Source: Chrysomallon squamiferum (lineage: Eukaryota > Mollusca > Gastropoda > Neomphalida > Peltospiridae). From it: a stretch of DNA of 39,000 bases. Numbering within the stretch: the stretch's first letter is position 1; every line of letters begins with the position of its first letter. Below are positions 1 through 19,261 of this stretch, piece by piece. The stretch is taken from positions 36,494,933-36,533,932 of the forward strand of contig CM022665.1 of the NCBI GenBank assembly GCA_012295275.1. The letters run 5' to 3'. Under the pieces are notes generated by a model. It saw nothing but the letters and a program-made list of their open reading frames with translations, was not told the origin of the DNA and ran no database searches. The translations under genes were made by a program, and so were the position numbers.

Positions 1-810
1 ATTCAGTCATAGACTTTTATTTTATTCCTCCCCCCATTTTAATTATATTACAATATTATTATTATTGTCATTTGTTGTTGTATTTTTGAGGGTCTCACAA
101 CACAGAAACAAAATGCTTGTTTTTTCATGTCATAGTTTCCAGAGGCGACGGATAATGCACGTATGTACGCTTATACAATGCTTCTGTCGTTCGATAAATC
201 GAACTCAAACATATACTTTATATCGACATATAATTAATATCAAATAACTTTGAGGCAGAGTTATAGGACTATCTGTCTGGCATGTATTCATTAATCTTCA
301 TTTTATACAGTATTAAATTATAATTTTGGGTTTAAACTGAAATATTTTCAGTGAAAATAATATTATTTATTTACTTCTGCATATATACAAGGTGATAAAC
401 ATTAATGAGGTTTCTGAATTTATTATATTTTGTATTATTATAATTTTTATTTGTTTATTTATTTATTTATTATTTTATTTTATGTTTTATTATTTATTTA
501 TTTATTTATTTATTTACTGATATTATTATTTGTTGGTGGTAGTGGTGGTTTTGGTATAGTCACTGTTATATGAACATACATACATATATACATATATATA
601 TATACATATATAATCACACACAAACACAAACACAGATATCACAATTTTGAACCTATAGTATGACTGTATAGTCTTAAACATTCTCAATTAATTATAATTA
701 AAACCATAACCAGGATGCAGTGCAATGACCAACTGCATTATTACTACTATTGCGCGCGCTATTCTCAGTTATCTTGCTAGCGTTCTGTATACCCTTGAAC
801 CTTGAAAAAA
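1..810. other. AT-rich spacer with simple repeats
   Basis: No convincing coding sequence. It holds a TTTA/TTA tract at about 441-518 and a mixed CATA/TA/CACA tract at about 573-636. The short open frames here start at non-ATG codons and show no family similarity. Confidence 0.6.
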
Positions 811-835
811 TTAACGTGCTAATCAGAGCAAGCTG
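811..835 (+). repeat. Left 25-bp inverted repeat beginning TTAA
   Basis: This copy begins TTAACGTGCTAATCAGAGC. It matches the reverse complement of 3764-3788 at 23 of 25 positions. Similarity stops exactly at the outer TTAA on both sides. The pair encloses the NHR gene. TTAA at both outer ends is how piggyBac-type transposons look after insertion, but no transposase is present and the transposon reading is inference. Confidence 0.55.
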
Positions 836-882
836 TTGTGAAGAACGTCTATATACCCAATATAGGCCCCATTAAATATATA

Positions 883-1087
883 CAGGGTGGTCCAAAAGTA
901 GGTGGACAGTATGTGGGTTAAGGTATATTATTAGTGTTATATTATAACAATGTAATTTGTGCTATATTATTTAAAATTTTATAACTACAATTATTTAAAT
1001 TTAAATCTGTTTTCTTTTCAGATAATCTCAGAATAATTTCACAACGTAATCTCAAATTTACTGACCACCTATTTTTGGATCACCCTG
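883..1087. mobile_element. Tc1/mariner-type MITE, 205 bp
   Basis: The element begins CAGGGTGGTCCAAAAGTAGG and ends with the inverted form. The 28-bp terminal inverted repeats at 883-910 and 1060-1087 agree at 25 of 28 positions. TA dinucleotides flank both ends (881-882 and 1088-1089), the target duplication of the Tc1/mariner superfamily. The interior has no transposase frame, so this is a non-autonomous element. It lies about 490 bp upstream of the NHR gene start. Confidence 0.85.
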
Positions 1088-1286
1088 TATATATATATAT
1101 ATAGTCAGTGACTACGTCACACTTTTACATGCCAAGAAACCTCGTCTCTTCGAAAGCTGATGGTCTAATTCACATTTTATTGCTGATAAATTGATTGTAA
1201 TATTGAAATTTATCTGTTATAGATTAATTACGAGATATTACACTAAATATTCGACTGCAGAGAAAATGTCAAATAAGAAAAAAAGA

Positions 1287-1665
1287 GTCATGCACGGAAA
1301 TATTTTCGTCCTTCAGAGCTAAAGTGGGGTGTTTCAGCCATTAGAGAGAAGAATCAAACTGAGTCTGATACTAAAAGCAATTTGTCTGTATTTATATATA
1401 ATAAATACTTCGAAACTGAACTGAATATTAATACTGAAATATGCTTATGTTATAGAGAATGTTTGACTGAAGAGGAGAATGTAAAAAGAAAAGCTGGTTT
1501 CGAAACAAAGGTCATGCATGACACGGAAATATTTTTGGTGTTTTTTCGAGTGAACGTGATATAAACATTGTGAGGTATGGATACAAAACTAACGGATCGT
1601 GATTCTGTGAGTAGAGGGCAGAATCAAACTGAGTCCAATACGGAAAGCACTGGGTCTACAACTGT
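1287..1665 (+). repeat. Degenerate direct duplication across the leader and first codons of the NHR gene
   Basis: The words GTCATGCA...ACGGAAATATTTT (from 1287 and from 1511) and GAATCAAACTGAGTC..ATAC..AAAGCA..(T/G)GTCT (from 1351 and from 1621) each occur twice in the same order. The offsets are 224 and 270 bp. The second copy runs into the coding sequence around residues 15-27. The upstream copy is not an open continuation of the gene. Confidence 0.6.
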
Positions 1666-3292
1666 AGTGAACTACGTCGAATATATGACTAACGTAATTG
1701 GTTCACATTGTGTTACGATAAATCAGTCGGACACAAACTCTGGACCGGGGCGAACATTTAACAATTCCATATTGGGAAAGAATGTACGTTTAGAGAATGA
1801 GAACACTGAAGCGAAGAGAACGGATGGATTTTCTCATGGACTTTGTTTCATCAATGAAGAACTGTCAAAGAATCGCCCAGTGCATCTAAAAATAACAGAA
1901 ACGTTCAATGCGAAATACGGAAAATGCACAATGGGTTTTACTGCAGTTGATCCATCAACACTGAGAGCCGCGCAGATCCTGCAAACCCAGATAAATAAAG
2001 CAGTTCCAGAATCTTATAACAGTTTTCTTCAATTTCAGCCTCCCACGGCAAGCTGTTCGTACAAGGGTGCTGAAATTGCTTTCTGGTATACCAAAGATGG
2101 AAATATTGTCTTTAAAACCAGCAGTGGGATAGAACGAAATTATAAAGTGACAGTCACCCAGGGTTCACAACTATGGGCTTTCCTTGAACTCAGCGGTCCC
2201 ATAGAAGGTATAGAAATGATAAGTCACGAGTTACACGATGTCCACGGAACCGGAATTGCAATAACAGAAGGTGTTGCAAAACATTGTTTTTACCTCAGAA
2301 GGGAAACAGTGGGTTTTGTTTGCTTCTCTAAAATGCCTTTGGAACCAGATGAGAGATTCGCGTTTAAAGTATCGCGTGTCCACACAGCATGGATGGGGAG
2401 TATTAGAGTTGGAATCACTGAAATCTCACCTAATCTTCTTCCTGAAAACAGTCTAACCGAATATATCACTGATGACGACCCACGCTTCAGAATGATAGAG
2501 ATCAGTTCACAGAATGCAGGGGACAACAGTGATATTTCCTTAATCCTTGGTGAAGTCGGTGTCGTCATATTAGTCAATGGAACATGTACTGGCATCATTC
2601 CACTGGATAATGAAAGGACATTATGGGTAGTAGTCGATCTGTTTGGCAATACAATGGGTGTTAAAATCGTAAATCACATTAATTTTACAGCAACAATTAC
2701 TGATTCCAGCAGAAATTCTGCTGAGATGTCATTGATTCTAGAAATGTTCAGCTGGTGGATCAGGTGCGAGATTCTTGTAAATTTGCTGAAGGAACTGGCT
2801 GATGCATCAGTTGCTTCTTGCCAGTGGTCTATAGAAGGAACATGGAACTGTTTTGTGAATACACTGACAGAAATTATCCCGGCAGGAGAAAGTTTACAGA
2901 TGTTTGAAAGTAGCTTGAATCCAGAACGCATTCGCTCGAATTGCCCAACTATATGTGAACGAATAAAGTCATTTATCGAAGAAACAAATGTTCTGAAACA
3001 GTCAGTAATGTCCTATCTTCGATCAGAAACTTCTGCACGCGCTCTGACCGATCTTCTAGGCAAGTTTGCACAAGACATTCCAGTATTTTCCTTTCAGGCT
3101 CCTGCCATTGAACCAGTTCTTCCACCTCCGTCGCCGTTTACGCTGGATCTTTCTATGTTGCCGGTAAACGCCAGAAAAATAGAGGAATACAAAACAGAAC
3201 GTGTTTCAAAATGCCTGCAAAAAGCCGCCCAGAAGATAGAACACGCTGTGCTACCACTGGAAGATCTTCTGTTCAAGATGTATACCGTTTAG
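1577..3292 (+). CDS. Protein with two Neuralized homology repeats (NHR), 571 aa, no RING
   Basis: NHR domains are SPRY-like beta sandwiches that bind partner proteins, best known in Neuralized-type E3 ligases. NHR1 spans roughly residues 84-215 (GLCFINEELSKNRPVHLKI, then MGFTAVDPSTL, then LWAFLELSGPIEGIEMI). NHR2 spans about 245-368 (FVCFSKMPLEPDERFAFKV, GSIRVGITEISPNLLP, LGEVGVVILVNG, LWVVVDLFGNTMGVKIV). Residues 1-80 are polar and low in complexity. Residues 385-571 look helical with a proline-rich stretch near 520-530, and I do not recognise them. No C-terminal RING cysteine/histidine array is visible, so this is not a complete Neuralized E3. The ATG at 1577 follows an in-frame TGA at 1571-1573. 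The gene is a single open exon, and AATAAA lies at 3391-3396. The lack of introns could reflect a retrocopy. The domain call is firm; the cellular role is unknown. Confidence 0.78.
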   Translation: MDTKLTDRDSVSRGQNQTESNTESTGSTTVVNYVEYMTNVIGSHCVTINQSDTNSGPGRTFNNSILGKNVRLENENTEAKRTDGFSHGLCFINEELSKNRPVHLKITETFNAKYGKCTMGFTAVDPSTLRAAQILQTQINKAVPESYNSFLQFQPPTASCSYKGAEIAFWYTKDGNIVFKTSSGIERNYKVTVTQGSQLWAFLELSGPIEGIEMISHELHDVHGTGIAITEGVAKHCFYLRRETVGFVCFSKMPLEPDERFAFKVSRVHTAWMGSIRVGITEISPNLLPENSLTEYITDDDPRFRMIEISSQNAGDNSDISLILGEVGVVILVNGTCTGIIPLDNERTLWVVVDLFGNTMGVKIVNHINFTATITDSSRNSAEMSLILEMFSWWIRCEILVNLLKELADASVASCQWSIEGTWNCFVNTLTEIIPAGESLQMFESSLNPERIRSNCPTICERIKSFIEETNVLKQSVMSYLRSETSARALTDLLGKFAQDIPVFSFQAPAIEPVLPPPSPFTLDLSMLPVNARKIEEYKTERVSKCLQKAAQKIEHAVLPLEDLLFKMYTV

Positions 3293-3390
3293 AACCTGAC
3301 CTGATCCAGTCATGATCATTCTCAACAGATCTGCAGACTCTTGGAAATTTAATTTCATTTGGATCATTTCCGTGAACGACACGAATACGC

Positions 3391-3396
3391 AATAAA
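3391..3396 (+). terminator. Poly(A) signal AATAAA of the NHR gene
   Basis: Canonical AATAAA 99 nt after the stop codon. It is the first one downstream on the + strand. Confidence 0.5.
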
Positions 3397-3763
3397 CATT
3401 TTCATGTGACATAAAAGAAGTCAAACAAAAGGAAATAATTATTAATAATTATTATTAAAATGTAATACTTAACTAAAGTGAATTATTATCTTATATTAAA
3501 GACGGGTGTAGTGGAACAAGTCACCTCTTCATTATAAACGTTTTGCCTGATTAATACAAGTAAGATGTAATGTATTTCTTTTATTTTTCTTTCATAAGCT
3601 GTGCCAGTTAAACTCATAATTATTTTTCTTAAGATATTATTGTCAATGATACTATCCATACCAAAAATCAACATTATCACAAAGTTATGTACCAGACAAT
3701 CAGACAAATAGAACGAAACTTGGTTGCAGGTAAGAGTAAGATTCTACATGTAGAATAGAGAGA

Positions 3764-3788
3764 CAGCTCGCTCTGATTAACACGTTAA
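3764..3788 (-). repeat. Right 25-bp inverted repeat ending TTAA
   Basis: Inverted partner of 811-835 (23 of 25 positions), with TTAA at its outer edge. The interval 811-3788 is 2978 bp and contains the whole NHR gene and its poly(A) signal. Confidence 0.55.
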
Positions 3789-4098
3789 ATATTTCTCCGT
3801 AGGTGATATTGTAAATTAATGTTCCATTAATGATTGAGAGAAAATTAAATATTAATTAATTAATGAATGAATTTATTTATTATAATTGTTGTTGTTGATG
3901 TTTTATATTTATTATTATATTGTTAGTGTTGATGATAATGGTTATTTTGTTGTCATAATTTGTCTTTCATAAACTATTTTATATTTCATTTTTATTCTTT
4001 TTTATTGAATAAAACTATATATTCTGAATACAAATAATGCTTATGTTATCTTTAATAAAAGATTAGAAACCTAAATGTTGTATTCATTACAGCAAGAA

Positions 4099-4099
<1 letters not shown>

Positions 4100-4158
<59 letters not shown>
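4100..4158. repeat. (TG)n microsatellite
   Basis: About 29 uninterrupted TG units. Confidence 0.95.
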
Positions 4159-4159
<1 letters not shown>

Positions 4160-4351
4160 AAAGAGATAAAACAAACATAAATAAATAAAGAGAATTACAC
4201 ACTGTATATTTCTTACGACAATCTACTTTTCTATAACTGGTTCAAGTTATGACTGTAATGGGGTTTTTTATTTTATAAACTCAGATGGTGACCTGATTAA
4301 ATTTCTTTATTTCTTTATGCGTTTAAAGTAGTCGTTATAAATTCTATTTAT

Positions 4352-4353
<2 letters not shown>

Positions 4354-4422
<69 letters not shown>

Positions 4423-4439
4423 TTGCATTATTTTACATC

Positions 4440-4485
<46 letters not shown>

Positions 4486-4486
4486 T
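4354..4486. repeat. Two (ATT)n microsatellites
   Basis: ATT/TTA runs of about 68 and 46 bp, separated by a short ATTTTGCATTATTTTACATC-type interruption. Confidence 0.9.
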
Positions 4487-5284
4487 TATATCATTTATTC
4501 GCACTGCCACAGGTTACGTTTTCACAGTTTGTGTCTGAAAGGACATAATATTTCATGGATATTAATCCTGTGGTTGATGTCTATTCTGACATTTGAGAAT
4601 CATGTGCTGTTTAAAATATTTTCATTCATTTTGTGAGTAGAATGCTTCATATCCATTTGTATTATGAACTAGTTTACAAGATATGTAAATTTTGTTATTT
4701 CATTCTGTGCAAAGAATTCGAAATTCAAAAATTCTAACCGCTAAAATATCGCAAATAATTAAAAAGAACCAAAGAAGATAAAACAAATAAAAATAAAAAT
4801 AAAAGAAAGTTAGAAAAGACATAAAAGAAAAAAAAAAGAAAACGAAAAGAAAAGAAATATTTTTAATTACATAAACAAATAGACCCACATCTCTGTCTTT
4901 TTCATATTTATTAATTTATTTATTTACTTTTGCATTTAATACTGTACCGTGTTTACTCTATGGTAATTGCACTTTTCCATGCCTCTGTGAACTTCCGAGT
5001 TTATTTTACCAATTTTATGTTAATAGAACCTATGTATCTACCTCATCATCTGACCGAGATGCATGTGGTTCATAACTTATTTTTGTCAATAAATATGCTT
5101 TTACAGTCTGGCAATCTCTTTTGTGCAAGTATATATACACTGTACATTTCATAATAAATAACCTCTTACTAATTTTCAAGACATGCTGGACATTTACACC
5201 AGCAAACACTAAACACTTAAATGTGGAAAGGTAAAAGATATGAGAATGACGGACAAACAAACTAGGTCATTCTTCAAACTGATA

Positions 5285-5290
5285 TTTATT
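5285..5290 (-). terminator. Candidate poly(A) signal of the FLVCR-like gene
   Basis: AATAAA on the - strand, 125 nt downstream of the FLVCR-like stop codon at 5415. Confidence 0.4.
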
Positions 5291-5359
5291 TGTCCAAGCA
5301 TTGACTGTTAAACTTCATTTTCTTCAATAGTGTTCTTTTTTTCTTCTTCTTCTTTTTTA

Positions 5360-5401
5360 TATCTATATCTATCTATCTATATATATATATATATATATAT
5401 T
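5360..5401. repeat. TATC/TA microsatellite
   Basis: Mixed TATC then TA run just beyond the 3' end of the FLVCR-like coding region. Confidence 0.85.
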
Positions 5402-5414
5402 TTAAGTCTTTTTT

Positions 5415-13794
<8,380 letters not shown>

Positions 13795-14118
13795 TGATTA
13801 AAAGGATGTGTTCTAAATGGATATTTAACATAGACTTGTATAAATTGATGACTGAATAACAGCGGAAAGGAAGGAAGGAAGGAAGGACGAAGAGAGAAAG
13901 ACAGTGAGACAGAGATAAAAAATAGAGACAGAAACGGAAAAAGAAAAGATATAGCATACTATAGTAATTTCTATAGTAATCATCCACTATTTCATTGAAT
14001 TAATTACTGTATTTTCAGCTTGTCAAATTATTTAGATACTAATCTGACTTGTTTGGTAAAGATCAGTTCCAGTTCCAGTGGATATAAGTTGTCATTACTT
14101 TATAATCTTTTATATATA

Positions 14119-14153
<35 letters not shown>

Positions 14154-14349
14154 ACAGATATATATATATACATATAAAGTCACACACACATACACAAACA
14201 AACAAGAGCCTTTGATAATATTTTAAATAAAAGACAGAAGCTTTTTCACTGATAGCTAGCTAGAACATCAAATATATGTACGGTAACAGCTATTAAAACA
14301 AATGTTCAAATCGGAAACTTCATATATACTGGAAAATAATTTACTTACC
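13795..14349 (-). other. Candidate 5' UTR intron and leader exon of the FLVCR-like gene
   Basis: Upstream of the ATG on the - strand is a plausible acceptor ATCCATTTAG ending near 13818. A perfect donor CATCAGG|GTAAGT ends a possible leader exon at 14349. A second donor (AAAAC|GTAAGT) ends at about 14459 and could be an alternative. This is inferred from splice consensus only. The interval also has a GGAA run (13861-13885) and a (TG)n tract (14122-14151). Confidence 0.4.
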
Positions 14350-14459
14350 CTGATGGCAAAGTGACATTTAACTCATAAAACAGGAAGCAAACTGAAACAG
14401 CAACAGCTAAAACTCACCAGAAGGGTAGTATTTAAAGCTCGTCAAAACCAAACTTACGT

Positions 14460-16090
14460 TTTCAGAATTCCACGCCACCTGAACAGCGCCCTCAGTGAGT
14501 GTACTGAAATCCAGTGTAATCGAATCAATAACGGCAGAAAAACGTGCGATTTAACAGCTGCTGGTGTTAAACATTTCTGCAGATAAATGCAGTTATTAAA
14601 CAAGTAGTTCACGTTCCCATACATAAAATCACCGACCTGCTAATTAGAGCAGAACCTGGTTTACAATAATTATTCAGTAATGGATTTTGACTTGGAGACT
14701 ATGTATTGTACATGGATATGAGTCTTAAACCTCCCTGCCACCGGCATAAAAGATGAGTGCGAACAAAATAAACTTGTAGATTATTAGTGATGTGTGTGTG
14801 TGTGTGTGTGTTAGCCGAATTTCGCTAGATTCGAGAATGTTTGTGTATTTTTCAGATTTTGTCCGGATTTTCCGAAATCTGTCAAACAGTGATTCATTAA
14901 ATGGACGGTCAAATGTATTTGGATTATTGGCCTTAGTATTCCTTTGAATTTAATAGAAACGTATTTTTCTTGTGCTGTTAAATCCATACATAATATATGC
15001 TTATTGGTTATACTGGCTACTTAATTTTCTGTCAGGAGTCTCGCTAACTCATAACCTGTTATGTGAATCTGAGTGTATTAAAGAAACAAACAACAACAAC
15101 AATAAAACCTGTTTCTTTGTCTGGTTTTAATAATTATCATTATTTCCCATTACAGTTTTGTGCAAACAGAATATTATTTATTATTCGGGAACACTCTGCA
15201 TTCATGTGTTCATACGTAATCAGTTTTGATTGGCCATTGCTGTATACTTTGTTAGCTATCTCTGACGTTGGTTGATAAAGTCGATCCATTGCAGATATTA
15301 TAATTTCGCTGCATTGTCTCAATAATTGCAAACAGTATTATTATTTCAATTCATAAAGTCGATAGTGTATCTTTATTTGCAATACAACAGTGTCAGTTGA
15401 GTTTAAAGAATCAGAATATTTCTAATCAGATTTAGAAATTACAGCGTTCAAGGTTTTTATTTGCTTTGTTTGTTTTGTTTTTTTTAATATTTATTTTTAT
15501 TTATTTATTTATTTATTTGGTAATCTGAATCAAAAACGACAAAAATAACAATAGAATGAACTAAAATAAATATTTCAGTAAGCACGCTAATAAATAAATA
15601 AATAAATATTGTTATGATTTGAAGATCAAGAAAGTAAATTTTAAACCTCCTGTTAACTTAGGTTTTTCTTAATTTTTAATATATATATTTTTTTTACCAA
15701 TTATTTATAAATTTCAAGTCAGGTTATTATTACATTTATTAATTTCAAGTAGTGCTAATATTTATTTGTAACTGAAATGCATTAAAATTATTCTTTTCAG
15801 TTCGTGAAAAAGTATTTTGTCTCTTGTGTTTTTAAACATCAACTTGAAATCCGACAACCGATATTTTGTTTATGCTGGCTGTTTTAAAACATTAATTTAT
15901 ATCTTGTCTTCCACAGAAAAAGTTATTAATATTATTAATAATAATAGCAAAGCAATTGCAATTCTGAAAATAACTTTGTTACATTTCGACGTCTAACGTA
16001 GTACAATGTAATATATCATTTCCATTCACAGCCAATGTCCTATTTGTAATGATGACTTCGTGAGATTTATTTTAAATCAGGTTACAATAT
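14460..16090. other. Intergenic spacer, probable FLVCR-like promoter side
   Basis: No convincing coding sequence. The FLVCR-like promoter should lie in the first few hundred bases, but I see no decisive core element on the - strand. A short (TG)n tract lies at about 14788-14810 and AT-rich TTTA runs near 15490-15520. Confidence 0.5.
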
Positions 16091-16098
16091 TATCTGCG

Positions 16099-16424
16099 TA
16101 TATAAAGTTTGTCTTTCCTTTTCCTCTTTCTTAAAGCTGGGCTCTCAGACTGAAATGAAAAATTACTGTTTGGTGATCAGCGTAGGTAAGCTTTTGTATT
16201 AAACTGTTTATGCAGTTTTCAAAACATATTGTAAACTAATATTAACAATTAACATCTGTCTGTGTTTACGCCTGAATTAAGTTAGTTCTTTACGTTAACA
16301 TAAGATATTCGATGTTTCCCTGTCTTTTACTTGCAGTCAGTGATGGACACGGGTTTTAGGAACTAGGGATACGCTAAAGACCGTGAGGCTGAAGGTGGAA
16401 AGGAGGGAATGGCGTTTCTACACA
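16099..16424 (+). other. Possible small TATA-driven two-exon transcript
   Basis: TATATAAAG at 16099-16107 is a good TATA box. An ATG follows at 16155 (MKNYCLVISV), and CGTAG|GTAAGC gives a donor after 16185. An acceptor TTTTACTTGCAG precedes 16337. Spliced in phase, the frame runs into a stop after only 17 residues. A second donor ACA|GTAAGA follows 16424. The signals look real, but the product would be a tiny peptide or a non-coding RNA. No homologue is recognised. Confidence 0.3.
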
Positions 16425-16429
16425 GTAAG

Positions 16430-19261
16430 ACTCTCAGAGATAATTTTGTGTGTGTGAGTGTGTGAGTGTATGATCTGAATATGCAGTTTATTACTGAGAG
16501 CAAATAATAGAATGAGTATTCACGTATCTGTTACCGATCCTAATTGGGGCCTATTGCATCAGTTTACAATTCAAGAAGATCGCATAAAATTGTATTAATT
16601 TAATAGAGAAAGATCGTGTTTTTGATTATGATAAAATATTTTGATAAATATAAATGGGTTGTTTGTAAGTAAAAATATACTACAAGTATAATTATAGAAA
16701 ATAAACAAGTTAATTTTGATTGACAGAAACCTGACAATGGCAAGATAATAAAGATCTCTCGCTCTACACTTGTATGGAAATGGGATATAAACAAGAAACT
16801 AAAAAGTAAGGGATCGCCGACTCACTGCTACTCCCCCATTTCCAAAAGCCCGAGGTGTTTTTTATCTCTCTTTCTCTGAGTGTCTATGTGCGTGTGTATG
16901 TGCGTGTCAGAGCGCGCGCACGCGCTGTGATATCCCGTGGCTGCATTGGGTTCGTACCTTCGAAACTAATCCAGCATCATAACATCATCGTACTAGTTTT
17001 GGTTCTAGATATTCTGTTAATTTCATTTACTATTTCGTTTTAGAGGAAATGTGTTTAGTTACCGTTTAAACGATTGAAATAGAAGATAACTGTACTATAG
17101 TTTCATTTTAATGGTAAAATATGGAGTTTGGAACCGAATGCGTCAGGTTGATGTGCTTTGTACACTTCCAAATTAATCTTCTGTGACGATGATAGAAATT
17201 TCGTCATTAATTTAACACAGAAACCAGGATATCTGTGAAACTGTGTTCCAATGGATACATTCTTACTATTTTTCATATGTGTATCATCTTAAGATTATTT
17301 AGTTACTATCATAAAATAGTGAAAATTTGAACCAACGTGAAAAAAAGAAAAAAGAAAAAAGAAAAAATAATAATAATAATTAAAAATTGTATTAATAATT
17401 ATAATAATTAAATAAACTGCCCTTAAAAGCCGATATACGTAAATAATCAGAGTTCTGTTTAACCATATGTAATACCCTTTCACGGCAAAATAGGCGATGA
17501 CGAGCCATTAAAGATAATCTTTAAAGAAAGTTAATCAGAGGCCAAATTATGGCGTGTTTCTTGTGAAATAGAAATACTTATTCGAACGTTGCCTATCACA
17601 GCTAGTTTGGCTGTTAGATTCCCTGGTATTCACTGACGCCCGCTGGAACAATAAATACGATAAACTCGGCTTCTGAACAAAACACGCTTTGATGAGACCA
17701 GCGGTTCCCTTTCATCTTCACGGAAGTCACGGGAGAGAATCTTGAAATTTTGGTCTTGCTGTGATAAGTTTGGAAGAAAGGTTTTGTTAGACACTTTTCT
17801 CACTTGTTGCGGTAATTATGCAGTGTAATCTGTGTCATTAACGGAGTATTTGTTTAATATATACAGCAAAACTTAAGATTTGTATTAACCTAATTATTTT
17901 GATTCTCCCGTGATTGATTCCGTCTTTAAATAGGTTTCCCAACTGACCAATTTCGTGTTTTAAATAGGTTTTCCCAAAACCGTAATTGTTTTTCTTTTTC
18001 GTAATTAAAAATGTATTTGTGAAATAATGAATCAATAAGTCTTGCTGTACTCTTAGTTGATGTGTTATTTACCTAGTGGACGAGAAATAGCATTATACCA
18101 TCACGATAATTAATTACTGTCTCATTTTGAATTTCCTAATCCCTGTCATAGTGCCTCTAAACACCTACATCCCCAAGACGGTAATAGTGGTGACACCGTC
18201 TATATTTCTTTCTAATAATGCCAATAGTTGGCAAGGATACTTGGACGCTTCTACACTGACGTCATTCTGTACTTAAATAAGTAAAAAAAAAAAAAAAAAA
18301 ATATCGAAAGACGCTGAGTGGATTTTAAAGCAATGATACTCTGAAATGGAAAGTCAAATTGATCTAAGTTCACAAGATGTTTCAGCACGTTTTCATCCCT
18401 GTACAGAAAATAATGTGAATAATTTGGCATTATTATTTACATTAATCTGTTCAGTAACAAATGTAAGAATAAACTGTTTTGTGACTAAATGTTAATGTTT
18501 TCACATATTCATAGAATTACAAGCCAATTTATAAGAATTCTTTTTTTTTTTTTTTTTTTTTTTTTTTCAACATAGGAACTATAAAACATTGCTATTTTCT
18601 TTGTGAGCAAATTAAGAACAAGTTAAATATTTTAATAGCAATAGATAGATGTTCAATGAATTATAATTTTAACCAGGAAGGATTTCATGTTCCAATTACT
18701 CTAATTTATTGTCCCAAGTTATCCAGTTTATGTATGTTCAACTTGCAAGAAACAAAAACATTACAAACCAAAATGTCGTTTAAGTAAACACTGAATGATT
18801 GAAAGTAATATGCATTTACAATAACAACAAACTAAAATTGAAACCAAAATTTATTTTCAAGTATAACAAATTATTTGGAATTAAATACGATTATTTTAAT
18901 ATTTTAAATTCAAACAAATTTGATACAATTTAAAATTTATTCTTTTACTTATTTTTGCGTGTATTACTTAGAACAGTAGAACACAACAAAAGTTTTATTA
19001 GATAATTCCTACGTGAGTACAGAATCATATTTCATACGTGTATTATCTTTATACTGTCAAACATTTATACCGACTTCACAAACAACACGGTCAAGAAAGA
19101 TCAAAAGATCAAGATAAATATATCAACAATAAAGCCATAAATTTGGGCAAATATTTACTTTAAACAAGAAGATTTAAGAGATATATACCTAGATCGTAAC
19201 ACGCAATTTAATAAACAACAAATTGATTCTGTTACGTAGAACACAACTAGGAAAGTTCAAA
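16430..19261. other. Intergenic spacer
   Basis: Nothing I can support as a gene. It contains a poly(A) run at about 18283-18301, a poly(T) run at 18540-18567 and one perfect CRE octamer TGACGTCA at 18257-18264. The start, below the stop at 19262, should include the 3' UTR of the - strand LRIF1-like gene. Confidence 0.5.

Larger units (their letters stand above)
3293..5280. other. Spacer between convergent genes, simple-repeat rich
   Basis: No convincing gene. It contains a perfect 16-bp palindrome at 3741-3756 (ATTCTACATGTAGAAT), the right copy of the TTAA-ended inverted repeat, a (TG)29 tract at 4100-4158 and two long ATT/TTA tracts (about 4354-4421 and 4441-4486). The NHR gene and the FLVCR gene are transcribed toward each other across this spacer. 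Confidence 0.6.

Noticed and set aside
14485-14500. CTCF-like GAGGGCGCT core (also near 25520)
   Set aside because: Only the inner part of the motif fits; flanking positions mismatch, so it is too weak to claim.
18170-18301. A retroposed SINE ending in the A-run at 18283-18301
   Set aside because: No tRNA-like A and B boxes or target duplication could be made out, so the A-run alone is insufficient.
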